From Tenrec ecaudatus (Eukaryota > Chordata > Mammalia > Afrosoricida > Tenrecidae): a DNA stretch of 64,000 nt. The stretch is from the NCBI RefSeq assembly GCF_050624435.1, contig NC_134535.1, forward strand, positions 123,119,731 to 123,183,730, given 5' to 3'. The notes beneath the pieces are model-generated. The model worked only from the letters and a program-made list of their open reading frames with translations. It searched no databases and was not told where the DNA came from. Position 1 is the stretch's first letter. Every line of letters starts with the position of its first letter. Both the position numbers and the translations under genes were made by a program. This document shows, one piece after another, positions 1-10,135 of the stretch.

Positions 1-745
1 TGCTTGATGTGCTTGAACTACAGAATATGATATATGTATTAACTTCCAATTGTAAAAGAAGAAATAAATATATGATTTCTTAAATCTGCCTAAGGTTAGT
101 GAATTGGGGAAATGGATTACATATTCAGCAATCACATGAAATAGAACTTAAATAAGAGTTTAAGAATGTATTCTACAAAACTCAAAATCATAAGAGGGTA
201 AGTTTACTGGTCGGGCAGAGATTGGTGGAACCCTCAAGACTGTTCCCTTTAGGTCCCCTGCGGGTCTGGACTTGAACTCATATGGTGGCTCAAGTTTCCC
301 CCAAATAATCGATTGGTCTATAAGGAGACCAATAACAGAAGTGAGTTATGTACACCTTAATCAACCATTGAATCAAAAGGGTGGCATTTATCCAAGGAAA
401 CAAAGTTCAGAGGATTAGGAAAGGAAAACCAATGGAAGCAGAAACTCCAGAAGGAAACAAGATAAGTGATGGATGGTACATTGAAAGAATTGCAATGATC
501 AACCAAAACACATATGAATAGTTAAATATGGAATTAAGATCTCCGTAATCATAACCCAAGTCCAATTAATGTGTTTTTTAATGATGTTTTAGTCACTCAT
601 AAAATTAGTGTTAATTTCTACATTAAATATAAAATAAGAATTTATATATTTTTGTGTATACATGAAGTTTAATATGATATGCATTAAAATACCATTACAA
701 AATATAGATTATGGAGTACATATAATATTATACTGTGCATATATA
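1..745. other. Unassigned AT-rich intergenic DNA
   Basis: I recognise no gene, RNA or repeat family here. The stretch is AT-rich and has no long reading frame. It ends in short TA/CA-rich simple sequence just before the repeat that starts near 758. Confidence 0.6.
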
Positions 746-757
746 TGTGTGTATACA

Positions 758-812
758 CACATATGAGGGGGCATGTTAGGGTTCTCTAGAGAAACAAAAC
801 CAGGGCACTTAT

Positions 813-872
<60 letters not shown>

Positions 873-1273
873 TAGCATGAAAGATTAAAACAGCTAATTA
901 GTCCACTCAGCAGTACAGAGGGCTCAGTTTAACTCACTTCCATGGAACAGTTAATGTATTGGAAGTCCTCAACTCATGAGGACTGCTGGGTTCAAGGTCA
1001 AGGAAGCTAAGTCTTCTGTAGAGCAATGTAGGTAGTTTGGCCACAGACATCAAACAGCATGGCAGTCAACAACAGTCAGCAAGATGACAGGATATGACAG
1101 TCCCAAGCTCCAATGATGTATACACCAGCAGCGTGGCAAAGCAGGTCTCAGAGGAACCTCAAGCTCTAGTGACATGATCCAGGTGTTGGCAATCCCACAG
1201 GTAGTGTAGCTCATAAGTTGAGGCAGAGCACTAGCAGCCGCACACTGGTCTGTTCACCAGAGAGTAACAAGCG

Positions 1274-1319
<46 letters not shown>

Positions 1320-1440
1320 TACCGAGCCATTTCTTTCTTTCTCCTCCAATCAAACTGCAACCATATTAATCCCACATGTTCCAATTGGTCAGGTTGGCAC
1401 AATAAACCTACCTATCATACGCGGTACCCCATCACAATGA
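758..1440 (-). repeat. Interspersed repeat family X, copy 1 (with GATA and GA microsatellites)
   Basis: It opens with ggttctctagagaaacaaaa and contains a (GATA)n run at about 811-871 and a (GA)n run at about 1272-1315. The same landmarks recur in the same order at 57163-57720, including the stretch 'gcagccgcacactggt'. This establishes a dispersed family. The layout resembles an L1 3' UTR read on the minus strand, but the family name is uncertain. Confidence 0.6.
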
Positions 1441-1483
1441 TTTTTTGCCCCAAAACTATGTATCTAAGTTGTTGTTTTTTTTT

Positions 1484-2245
1484 TTTAAAAATCAACCTTA
1501 TCACCTTCAAAGTACTCTCTATTACACTTAATGAATTTGTCAAATCTGCAATTCCATTCTTGGAAACATTTTCTAAACTCATCTGTTTGAATGGCCGACA
1601 TCCCCTCCCTCATTTTTTCTTCACCTCTTCTACTTCATCAAATCGCTTTTCTTTCATGTTCCTCTGCATTCGTGGAAACAAAAAGAAGTCACACAAAGCA
1701 AGGTCAGATGATTAAGGTACATAGGCAAGAGAGGCATGCTGTTTTTGCCCTAAACTGGTACACTGAGATGGCTGTGTTAGCAGGTGCATTGTCATGGTGG
1801 CAAAAACAGTCCCCCATCTGCCACCGAATGGGCCTTTTTTTGATCACACACTTTTACACTATCTTGAGTAAACATTGAGAAATATTGAGTAAAAGTCTGA
1901 CCTGGCAAGACAAACTCCAAATGCACTATGATTCAACATTTTCATCTATTTGGGAAGTTGACGGATGTCCAGAATGAGGCTTGTCATTAATTGACAATTC
2001 ACCTTTTTGAAAAGAGAAAACCACTCATACATTTGAATTTTTCCCATAGCACTGTCCTTGTAAGATGTGTTCAACAGCAGAGCAATTTGTGCAACATTTT
2101 TTCTGAGCATGAAACAAAATTTCATGGCTACTCTTGAATTGGTCATCACCAAAAAACGCTGTTTGAGCAAAACTGCTTTTATGAAAAAAAAATCACTGTG
2201 ACTGGAGAGTACCTTCCCAGGTGACACCACTGGATGTACTAACTC
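1484..2245 (-). mobile_element. Decayed mariner transposon
   Basis: On the minus strand, 2230-1946 encodes a mariner-type transposase N-terminus with a helix-turn-helix-like pattern (a KFCFMLRKN segment followed by YEWFSLFKK). The lower-coordinate part, 1930-1490, resembles the C-terminal end of mariner transposases in broken frames. At about 0.76 kb against the usual 1.3 kb, it has lost much of the catalytic core. It is non-functional. Confidence 0.6.
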
Positions 2246-2479
2246 AGAGAGAGATGCTCACCTAGTGGGGAAAAATGAGTACTAGGAAAGCTCTGCTCTC
2301 TTCAGCACAATTCCAGCTTTGGGAAGTACCCTCGCATATACACACACACTTGAAATTATATCCACCATTATAAGGGTAGCTAAATAAGAGCAGTGCAATA
2401 TAACTTGGTTATTTTTATTTTAAGCTTCTGTACATAAACACTTTATGATTTGTATTTACTATGCCTAGTAACATAGTAT
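2246..2479. other. Unassigned spacer
   Basis: Short AT-rich stretch between the mariner remnant and an AfroSINE. Nothing recognised. Confidence 0.5.
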
Positions 2480-2665
2480 GTAATTCCTTGAGCTGCTAAA
2501 TCACAAAGTCAGCAGTTTGAGTCTACCTAGCACCCTGTGGAGAAAGATGAAACTTTCTGTTCTCATAAAAATTTATAAACTTGAAGACCCACAGGCGCAA
2601 GTCTGCTCTGTCCTTAGGATTGCTGTAAGTTAGAAATTACTCCTTGGCATTGAGTTTGGGTTTTG
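2480..2665 (+). repeat. AfroSINE (tRNA-derived SINE)
   Basis: It has the typical order of an AfroSINE: a tRNA-like head (gctgctaaatcacaaagtcagc), a 'gagaaagatgaaactttct' block, then a decayed RTE-derived 3' end. It is diverged and is not a functional tRNA gene. Confidence 0.6.
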
Positions 2666-2974
2666 AGAAGAGCTAGGGATAAAAAAAATTTGATTGGTTT
2701 TCAATAATGAATCACCCTGGCTTGTTTTCTCCTAAAAGAAAATCAGAGACAGAACAAGGGAGAAAATATAACTATATAACAAGGAAACACGGTCTATTGT
2801 GAAAATAATAAGTCCTAAACTGTTTTTGTTTACTTTATGGGGCTCATATAAAGCTATTTTCATTACAAAATTAATTAAATAGGCTTTTAATTGAGATAAC
2901 CTTTAGGAAAGCTAGGTTGCTGACTCTTCAACCACGAGCAACTTCTTTCAGATTTATCTTCTAGTAATAGAATC

Positions 2975-4060
2975 ATCGTGTGAAATCATTATCTTTTCTG
3001 TTTGTTTAAATGATTTATGTTGTTTTGTTATTCTAAAATGTATTTAAGTTGGTGCTCACTCACAGTTATCTTAGGGATAACAGAACCAAAACAGTCAATT
3101 ATTACATCTTTCTCACAACTGTTGTTCTGTCGAAGTCCAATGTTGCAGTCACTGTATCAATCCATCTCCAAAAAGGTTTTCCACTTTATTGTTGACCCTC
3201 AATGTTGCCACCAGCACTCTTCTGTCAATCTGTCATGCTGTGGCAGCTTGAATGTTGCCATGATACTGAAAGTTATGATTCTTCCTTGTCTGCATCACTA
3301 GCTTTAGTGGTTGGTGCATACATTTGAATAATAGTTGTATTAACTGCATTTCTGTGTATGTGGACAGAAATTATCCTACCACAGGCACCATTTTACTTCA
3401 AAGTAAATCTTGGCATGTCCTTTTTTGACGATGAATATCATGCCTTTTCCCTTGACTATGTTATTACAGGCATAGAAAATCCATATATTTTCTGATTCAA
3501 AATGAACCATACAGGTCAATTTCAGTTCACTTATGCCTAATATATTGATTTTATGTGTTCTTTCTATCTTTAAAGATTTCCAATTTTCCTAGATTCAGAC
3601 TTCATACAGTCCAGTTTCCAATTATTAATTGATGTTTTCAATAGTTTCTTCTCATTTTGAGTCATTCCCTAATATTAAATGAAGGCCCCGAAGATTTTTG
3701 TTTCATAGGCTTTATGGTCAACTCTACTTTGAGAAGGGAACTTGTCCTCAGTCATATTTTGAGTGCTTTCTGACCTTGGGGGCTCATCTTCTGGCACTAT
3801 CTCTGATGATGTTCTGCTTCTATACATGAGGTTTCCAGTAACTTACAATGTTTTGCTGCTGGCCATAGGGGTTCAGCAATGACTTCCTCTGAAATGGACA
3901 GAATATTCCTTTTTCTTTGTCTATTCTTAGTGTGGAAGCTCTGTTAAAACCTGTTCACTTTGAGTGAGCCTTCTGGAATCTGAAATAACAGTGACTTAGC
4001 CTTCAGCATCACAGCAACATACAAGCCACAGCAAGACAATAAATTGTCAGAGAAGCGGTG
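2975..4060 (-). mobile_element. RTE (BovB-like/Afrotherian) LINE fragment, endonuclease part
   Basis: The minus strand matches the RTE endonuclease region known from afrotherian genomes. Landmarks include 'ggttggtgcatacatttgaa' and 'tctgattcaaaatg'. The same landmarks recur at about 47100-47300. Frames are broken. It is a fossil. Confidence 0.6.
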
Positions 4061-4079
4061 GGGTTTTGTTTGTTTGCTT

Positions 4080-5060
4080 GCTCATAGAACTCTTCAATAG
4101 CACAACATAAGACGCGAAGTGTTTATTCTGTTATTTCAGCTTGAGAAGTGCCTAGTGTGTTCTTTGTCCCTTTCCGCTGTGTCAATGTAAGTCATTGCAC
4201 ATTTCATTGCAGTGGTTTTCTCTGTCTTCTTGTGCTGTACCTTTGCACTCTGCAGCTCACCTGGCTTTTTACCTGTCTCCTGTATGAGTCACTGCCTGAC
4301 ATTCAAGACCAAGTTTCAGAGGCTCTTCTGACATCCATTTCACAAGTTTTGGTTTTTCCTGTCATTTAAATTAGCTTCTGCTTCCATGATCTCTGATGGA
4401 CTCGACGCCGTCCATAACTCGTCATTAATGATCAACACATTCAATTGATTCTTGAGAGGGTTATTAATGGAATTCAGGTGGAATATACTGATCTTCAAAC
4501 TTTGACTCTTAAGAATGTGTTTAAATTGTCCTCAGTGTCTATTAGAACTTGCTTATAAGCAATCGATAATCTGTTCTAGTTGAATCCTGACCTTGTTCTA
4601 ACTGGTGGAATCGAAATTTCCCATCATCTCTCTTCATCCAAACATGACAGACTGCCATCGAGTTTATATTGACTCATAGAGATCCTATATATTGTTTCCA
4701 AGACTGTAAACCACATCTTCTTTCCTGAAGAGAGAACAGTGTTCTGAACCAACGACCTTGCTGTTAGCTGTCCTGTACTTAATTGACAGCCACAAGGTAT
4801 CCTTGTCTCCTTCCACAGGTATAGTCAATTTGGTTTCTGTGTATTTCAACCAGTGAGGTTCCTGTGTGTAGTTTCCATTTATGTTGTAGGGGGAAAAAAT
4901 AAAAGGAGTTTTCAATGAATAAGCCATTGATCTTGTAGAATTCCAACGATGGGTATTCAGCACCATTTTTATCGATGAAGCAAATTTTTCTAACTACTGA
5001 GCCTTCTTCCAGGAGCTGTGGTGGCACCTTCTTCCAGGAGCTGTGGTGGCACTGTGTGTT
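4080..5060 (-). mobile_element. Second RTE LINE fragment, split by an AfroSINE
   Basis: RTE-like sequence on the minus strand runs from about 4080 to 4640 and resumes from about 4795 to 5060. A SINE at 4640-4795 lies between. A 25-26 bp unit (cttcttccaggagctgtggt...) is duplicated in tandem near 5003-5053. No intact frame. Confidence 0.55.
4640..4795 (-). repeat. AfroSINE inside RTE
   Basis: Minus-strand SINE with the block 'ctgccatcgagtttatattg', a stretch like 'actcatagagatcctata', and a decayed tRNA-like head. It interrupts the RTE copy, so it inserted later. Confidence 0.55.
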
Positions 5061-5335
5061 AAGCATTTGGTCTGCTAATTTATAAGCTGTAGTTATAATC
5101 TACAAAGTGCTGCAGAGAAAAAAAGATGAAGCAGTCTGCTTCCAAAAGGATTTACAGCTCAACCTCTACACCCGCCCCCCAACATGCACATCACAGAGCA
5201 GTTCTACTTGGTAGTCTAATGTCAGTACAGGGTGGTCATGACTCAGAATTAACTTGATGGCAATGAGTGTTGTTTGGCCTTAATCCTTCTTCTTATTTCC
5301 AACTTTCATTTCTAGTCATTAGTACTGTGAATCTT

Positions 5336-6109
5336 TTTTTTAAATAATTTATTAGGGGCTCATACAACTCTTATCACAGTCCATACATATACATACATCA
5401 ACTGTATAAAGCACATCTGTACATTCTTTGCCCTAATCAGTTTCTCTTTTTTTCTCCTCTTTTCTTTTTTTACATTTTATTAGGGACTCATACAACTCTT
5501 ATCACAATCCATACATATACATACATCAATTGTATAAAGCACATCTGTACATTCCCTGCCCCAATCATTCTCAAAGCATTTGCTCTCCACTCAAGCCCCT
5601 TGCATCAGGTCCTCTTTTTTTCCCCCTCCCTCCCCGCTCCCCGCTCCCTCATGTGCCCTTGGTAATTTATACATCGTTATTTTGTCATATCTTGCCCTAT
5701 CCGATGTCTCCCTTCCCCCCCTTCTCTGTCGTCCCTCTCCCAGGGAGGAGGTCACATGTGGATCCTTGTAATCAGTTCCCCCTTTCCAACCCACTCACCC
5801 TCCACTCTCCCAACATCGCCCCTCACACCCTTGCTCCTAAAGGTATCATCCACCCTGGATTCCCTGTGCCTCCAGCCCTCATATGTACCAGTGTACAACC
5901 TCTGCCCTATCCACCCCTGCAATTCGGATCATGGTAGTTGGGGTGGGGGAAGCATCCAGGATCTGGGGGAAAGCTGTGTTCTTCATCGGTACTACCTCGC
6001 ACCCTAATTAACCCATCTCCTCTCCTAAACCCCTCTATGAGGGAATCTCCATTGGCCGACTCTTGGGCCTTGGGTCTACACTCTGCACTTCCCCCTTCAT
6101 TCAATATGG

Positions 6110-6147
<38 letters not shown>

Positions 6148-6150
6148 ATA
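5336..6150 (-). mobile_element. 5'-truncated L1 with doubled 3' tail and perfect target-site duplication
   Basis: The 13-base target-site duplication tactgtgaatctt occurs at 5323-5335 and 6151-6163. Read on the minus strand, the body is L1 3' UTR (about 5470-6110), then a pyrimidine-rich spacer on the + strand, then a second copy of the last ~100 bases of the L1 3' end (about 5340-5440). A (TA)n run lies at the truncated 5' end. Both tail modules lie inside one target-site duplication, so they inserted as a unit. The copy is non-coding. Confidence 0.8.
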
Positions 6151-6152
6151 TA
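6112..6152. repeat. (TA)n microsatellite
   Basis: About 40 bases of alternating TA at the truncated 5' end of the L1 copy. Confidence 0.9.
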
Positions 6153-6439
6153 CTGTGAATCTTGATTGTGTTTTGACAACTTCAGACTTTAAATGTCGAA
6201 AGAAATAAAATTGTTTATTTTTGACATTGCATGTGGCATAAATTTGATTAAAATAATATTTGGTCTTCTTTTTAGGTGTATAGAAATGGTCCTATTACTG
6301 ACAGCCTTGGACTTCAGTAGAGGTGTTAAAATGTTATTTTCCTCACCATTCTTGTTCTATATGTCCTTCACAGCATAGTTTACAATATAATTTCCTGGTT
6401 CAATATTACAGTCCATTTCAGCTCGCTAATGCCAAGGAG

Positions 6440-6590
6440 AGGGAAGAAATGGGGAGCCGATATCTGGGGCTCATGTGGGAAGAGAAAGATTTAAAAATGA
6501 TGATGGCAGGATATGTGCAAATGTGCTTCGCTCACTGCGTGGATATATGGATTATGATAAAAATGTAAGAGCCCCCAATAAAAATATTAA
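6440..6590 (+). mobile_element. L1 3' end fragment
   Basis: Plus-strand L1 tail. It reads like 'gagccgatatctggggctca', then 'aaaatgatgatggcaggata', ending 'gagcccccaataaaaatatt'. It is similar to the tails at about 41330-41450 and 44810-44945. Confidence 0.7.
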
Positions 6591-6659
6591 CCCCCAAAAT
6601 TAAGCTACAGTACTTCTACAAAAATAATTTTTTAACTCTGTAAATATATAAGTTTTACT

Positions 6660-6960
6660 GGTTTTGCTTCTCCGAATAACAAAGCCTAAGGCAGTTAGCA
6701 GAAGTTTTGATGGTATTGTGGGTTACACATTGGTGCTCTAAACACAAGGCCAGCATTTCAAAACCCCTGTGGCTGCACAGGAAAAAGATTAGCCTTTCTA
6801 CTTCCACAAACCAAACACACTGTTTGCCAGCTTGTACTGTGATGGCTTGTGTGTTGCTGTGCATTTGGAAGCTATGTCACTGGCTTTTGAAATCCCAGTG
6901 ACATAGCTTCCAAATGCACAGCAACACACAAGCCATCACCTTTGTTCTACAAAACTGGTA
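6660..6960 (+). repeat. AfroSINE ending in a perfect 45-bp inverted repeat
   Basis: The SINE head and body occupy about 6660-6838. Arms 6839-6883 and 6895-6939 are exact reverse complements across 45 bases with an 11-base loop. Arm 2 matches the RTE-type 3' tail in the opposite direction (caaatgcacagcaacacaca). The arrangement looks like a SINE end meeting an oppositely oriented RTE tail, or a fold-back duplication. Confidence 0.75.
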
Positions 6961-7262
6961 TTCTTTTTTTCCCTCCCTCCCCGCTCCCCCTCCCTCAAAA
7001 GAGGACCTGATGCAAAGGGCTTAAGTGGAGAGCAAATGCTTTGAAAATGATTGGGGCAGAGAATGTATGGATGTGCTTTATACAATTGATATATGTATAG
7101 GTATGGATTGTGGTAAGAGTTGTATGAGTCCCTAATAAAATGTAAAAAAAGAAAAGAGGAGAAAAAAATGATTAGGGCAAAGAATGTACAGATGTGCTTT
7201 ATACAATTGATGTATATATGTATGGATTGTGATAAGAGTTGTATGAGCCCCTAATAAAATGT
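6960..7262 (+). mobile_element. L1 3' fragment with doubled tail
   Basis: Plus-strand L1 3' UTR ends in 'gagtccctaataaaatgt' near 7141. An A-rich spacer follows, then the same ~100-base end module again, ending 'gagcccctaataaaatgt' near 7262. This is the same compound tail as at 5336-5530. Confidence 0.75.
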
Positions 7263-7960
7263 TTAAAAAAGAAAAAGAAATTGCTGCCCAAGACTTCTTT
7301 AGAATGTTGAAAAGCAAGGATGTCACTTTGAGTATTAAGGAGTGCCTGACCATTGAATTTAAATTTTTCTCATATGCATATGTGAATTGGACTTTGTTTA
7401 AGGAAGTTCTAAGCAGAGTGAATGGATTTGAATTGTGGTGCAGGCAAAATATATTGAAAACACAATGGATTGAAAATACGAAAGGACAAACTAATCTGTC
7501 CTGTAAAAAAGTATGGCCAGAATTTTCCTTAGAGGCAAGAATGCCAAACTTTAGCTTACATACTTTGGACATGGAGTCAAGAGAGATCATTGCCTGGAGA
7601 AGGAAATATGCTTCATAGAGTGACAGCCCTCAAGGAGGTGGATTGACACCACGACTGCAGCAGTGGGGTCAGGCATAGGAACAATTGTGAGGATGGGCCA
7701 GGACTGGGCCTAGTTTCATGCTGTGTGGAAAGGGTCATTCTGGGTCAGATCACACCAAACAACAAAAACTTCCATAAAGAGTGTGTCTCAGAAACCCAAA
7801 GGAGCAGGCCCACCCTTTCGCATAGGGTTGCAATGACTGGGAAATGACACGAGGGCAGTGAGTGTCCTGTGTGTTTGGAAGGGAACAACCAAGTGCTTTC
7901 AATTCCGGTTCCACCAGGTCCACTACTAGTTCTACAGAAGGTTGAGGAAAGCAAATAGGA
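7263..7960 (+). mobile_element. RTE LINE 3' part with AfroSINE-like end
   Basis: A 119-codon plus-strand frame (7259-7618) and the sequence after it resemble the 3' end of an RTE ORF and its tail (caaggaggtggattgacacc, aggaacaattgtgaggatgg). Similar motifs appear at 57900-58050. SINE-like sequence follows to about 7960. Decayed. Confidence 0.55.
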
Positions 7961-8334
7961 ATCATAAATGCTTCTGATAATTTGTAGTCTATATAAAATA
8001 GTATGTACATTTTTATTTAATAAATTTTATCAGAATGAATAAATTCATATGAAATATTTAAAATGCTTCACTGAAAATGTCTCCTGGGTAGTTTTTTTCA
8101 ATTGATGCTAGTAAGAAGAAAAACATTCTGTTAATGATTGTGTCGATAAGGAAATGGTTTGCCCAAATTGCCTGAATTTTTTTAAATTTTACTTTTTGTG
8201 AGAATTTGCATAATAGTTTAGATTCCTGTCATGGATTAAATTTTGCTCCTTTAATATATGTTTCAATTCGGCCAGCCATAATTTTCAATTGTTTGACAGT
8301 TAAGTTATAAGGCAATCTAGTTAAAAAAAAAACC

Positions 8335-8480
8335 CAGGACTGTAGTGGTTATGACTTTGGCTACAATCAGCAAAGTTTGTAGTTCTAAACTAAAAGTCAC
8401 TCCAAGGGAAAAAGATGGTTTGTTTGTTTCTTTTAATAGCTCCTATAAACAATAACAGTCATAGAAACTCCTGGAAGTAA
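8335..8480 (+). repeat. Decayed AfroSINE
   Basis: Weak match to the SINE head (atcagcaaagtttgtagttc) and body. Highly diverged. Confidence 0.4.
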
Positions 8481-8524
8481 TTCTTTTTTTAAGCCAAGTC
8501 TATAATTTTTCATCTCTTTCTTTT

Positions 8525-8900
8525 TTATTTTATTATTTTTTAAGCATTTTATTGGTGACTCATACAACTCTTATCACAATCCATACATACATCAATTGTG
8601 TAAAGCACATTTGTACATTCATTGCCCTGGTCATTCTCAAAATATTTGTTCTCCACTTAAGCCCCTGGCATCAGCTCATTTCCCCCACTTCCCTCCTCAC
8701 TCCCCCCTCCCTCATGAACCTTGATAATTTATAAATTATTATTTTGTCATATCTTATACTGTCTGACATCTCCCTTCACCCACTTTACTGTTGTCCAGCC
8801 CCCAGGGAGCAGGTTATACATAGATCCCTGCAATAGGCTTCCCTTTTCTACCCCACCCTTCCTTCACCCTCCCAATTCTACAAATCCGGCTAGACCCGAG
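8525..8900 (-). mobile_element. L1 3' UTR fragment
   Basis: The minus-strand L1 end module (attggtgactcatacaactc) is followed by the usual 3' UTR blocks 'cttaagcccctggcatcagc' and 'ccagggagcaggtt'. Confidence 0.75.
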
Positions 8901-10051
8901 GATGTACACTGGTGCAGAGGGGACCTGGACACACAGGGAATCCAGGACGAGGTGATCCTGGAAGTAACCTGTCCTATACAATTGCTGTTAGTCGGCAATT
9001 CGATGACAGCGAGTTTGGTTTTTTGGTTGGTGATCTGAAAGTCACATAATGATGTCATCATCCCTCTGGATATGATCTGATATAATCAATCAAAGGGATT
9101 AGTGAGGTATGCGATACTTTTACCCAATCCCAGCCCTGTCCAATGTAAGGCTATTTCCCTGGGGAAATGTGATGAAAAGAGAGAAGTAAGCAGAGACAGA
9201 AGGATCTCCTACTACTAAAAAAAGAATCACTGGGACAGTCACTCAACAATTTCTGCACTAATTGTTCATTGACACTGGTTACCTCCTTTACAAAAAACAA
9301 ACAAAAAAACACCACACTCATTATTTATATTTTACTGTTTTAAGTTTTCTTTGCTTAATTGTAACAGAAATTTTAAACCCAAATCTGATTCATTGTTTTA
9401 TGACATTTAACTATGTATATTATTTGGTCAGCAAGACTAGGAAGACTCACAGGAAGGTGGATTGACAGTGCCTTCTACAATGCTAAGCATAACCACAGCT
9501 GTACGAATTGTGCAGGATCTGCCAGTGTTCTGTTTTCTTATGAATTGGGTCACTATGAGATAGAATCATCTCCATAGCACCTAACACCAACATTATTGGA
9601 TCTCTCTAAAATGGACTTATTCACTAGTTACCAAATAGAAATGATCAGAACAATTCAAAGGGCATTTTGATATGCTGGCTGTTTCATCATAGAGCAATTT
9701 TTGCTGAGCAATGAACAACCTGGATCTGCTCTAGACCGGAGGTGGTCTTACCCTTGACAGCCATACAAATATGATTCCTTAGCCATACAAATATGATTCC
9801 TTGATACGTGATCTTAGTAGAAGAGTAGTCTAGGGTAACAACGTTTACTTAATAATGAACTGAGTAATTTTAACCAAAGGAGAAGGCACATTTCTTCTAT
9901 GTGACAAGGATAAAGATATATTTGTGCCACCTCCTTGTGAAACATCAGAATATGATAGCTAAAGAATTTTACTAGACAATGGCTATGGACACTAATTTTG
10001 TCTTTCTGCTTCTAGTTTCCTTACTTGGATGTATGCATTTTTGTTTTCTAG
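8900..10051. other. Region upstream of the CLEC2B-like transmembrane exon
   Basis: Mostly unassigned AT-rich DNA. A 22-base unit (agccatacaaatatgattcc plus tt) is duplicated in tandem near 9758-9801. The missing first coding exon of the CLEC2B-like gene could lie anywhere upstream of 10052. I found no convincing ATG-plus-donor candidate. Confidence 0.5.
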
Positions 10052-10135
10052 GCTTAGCTGGCATTAAGAAGAGAGAATATGCCATGTGCGCTGTTTTAAT
10101 AATATCTCTTATTTCCAATATTTATTTTCTGACAC
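10052..10135 (+). CDS. CLEC2B: CLEC2B-like transmembrane exon
   Basis: The acceptor is ttgttttctag and the donor is gtgagt. The exon enters in phase 1 and encodes a Lys-Lys-Arg-Glu cytoplasmic stop signal followed by a hydrophobic run (AMCAVLIISLISNIYFLT). It leaves one base that joins exon 15235 to make a Gln codon. Without splicing, the frame would be open back to an ATG at 9979, but that stretch looks like a polypyrimidine tract. Confidence 0.8.

Noticed and set aside
811-871. CRISPR-like or other regular array in the GATA run
   Set aside because: Simple microsatellite inside repeat family X. No spacers.
5530-6007. Overlapping frames of 60-135 codons rich in Pro and Ser
   Set aside because: They are pyrimidine-rich L1 3' UTR read on the wrong strand.
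7132-7618. Overlapping 119- and 152-codon frames on opposite strands
   Set aside because: Both lie over an L1 tail and an RTE 3' end. They are repeat remnants, not host genes.
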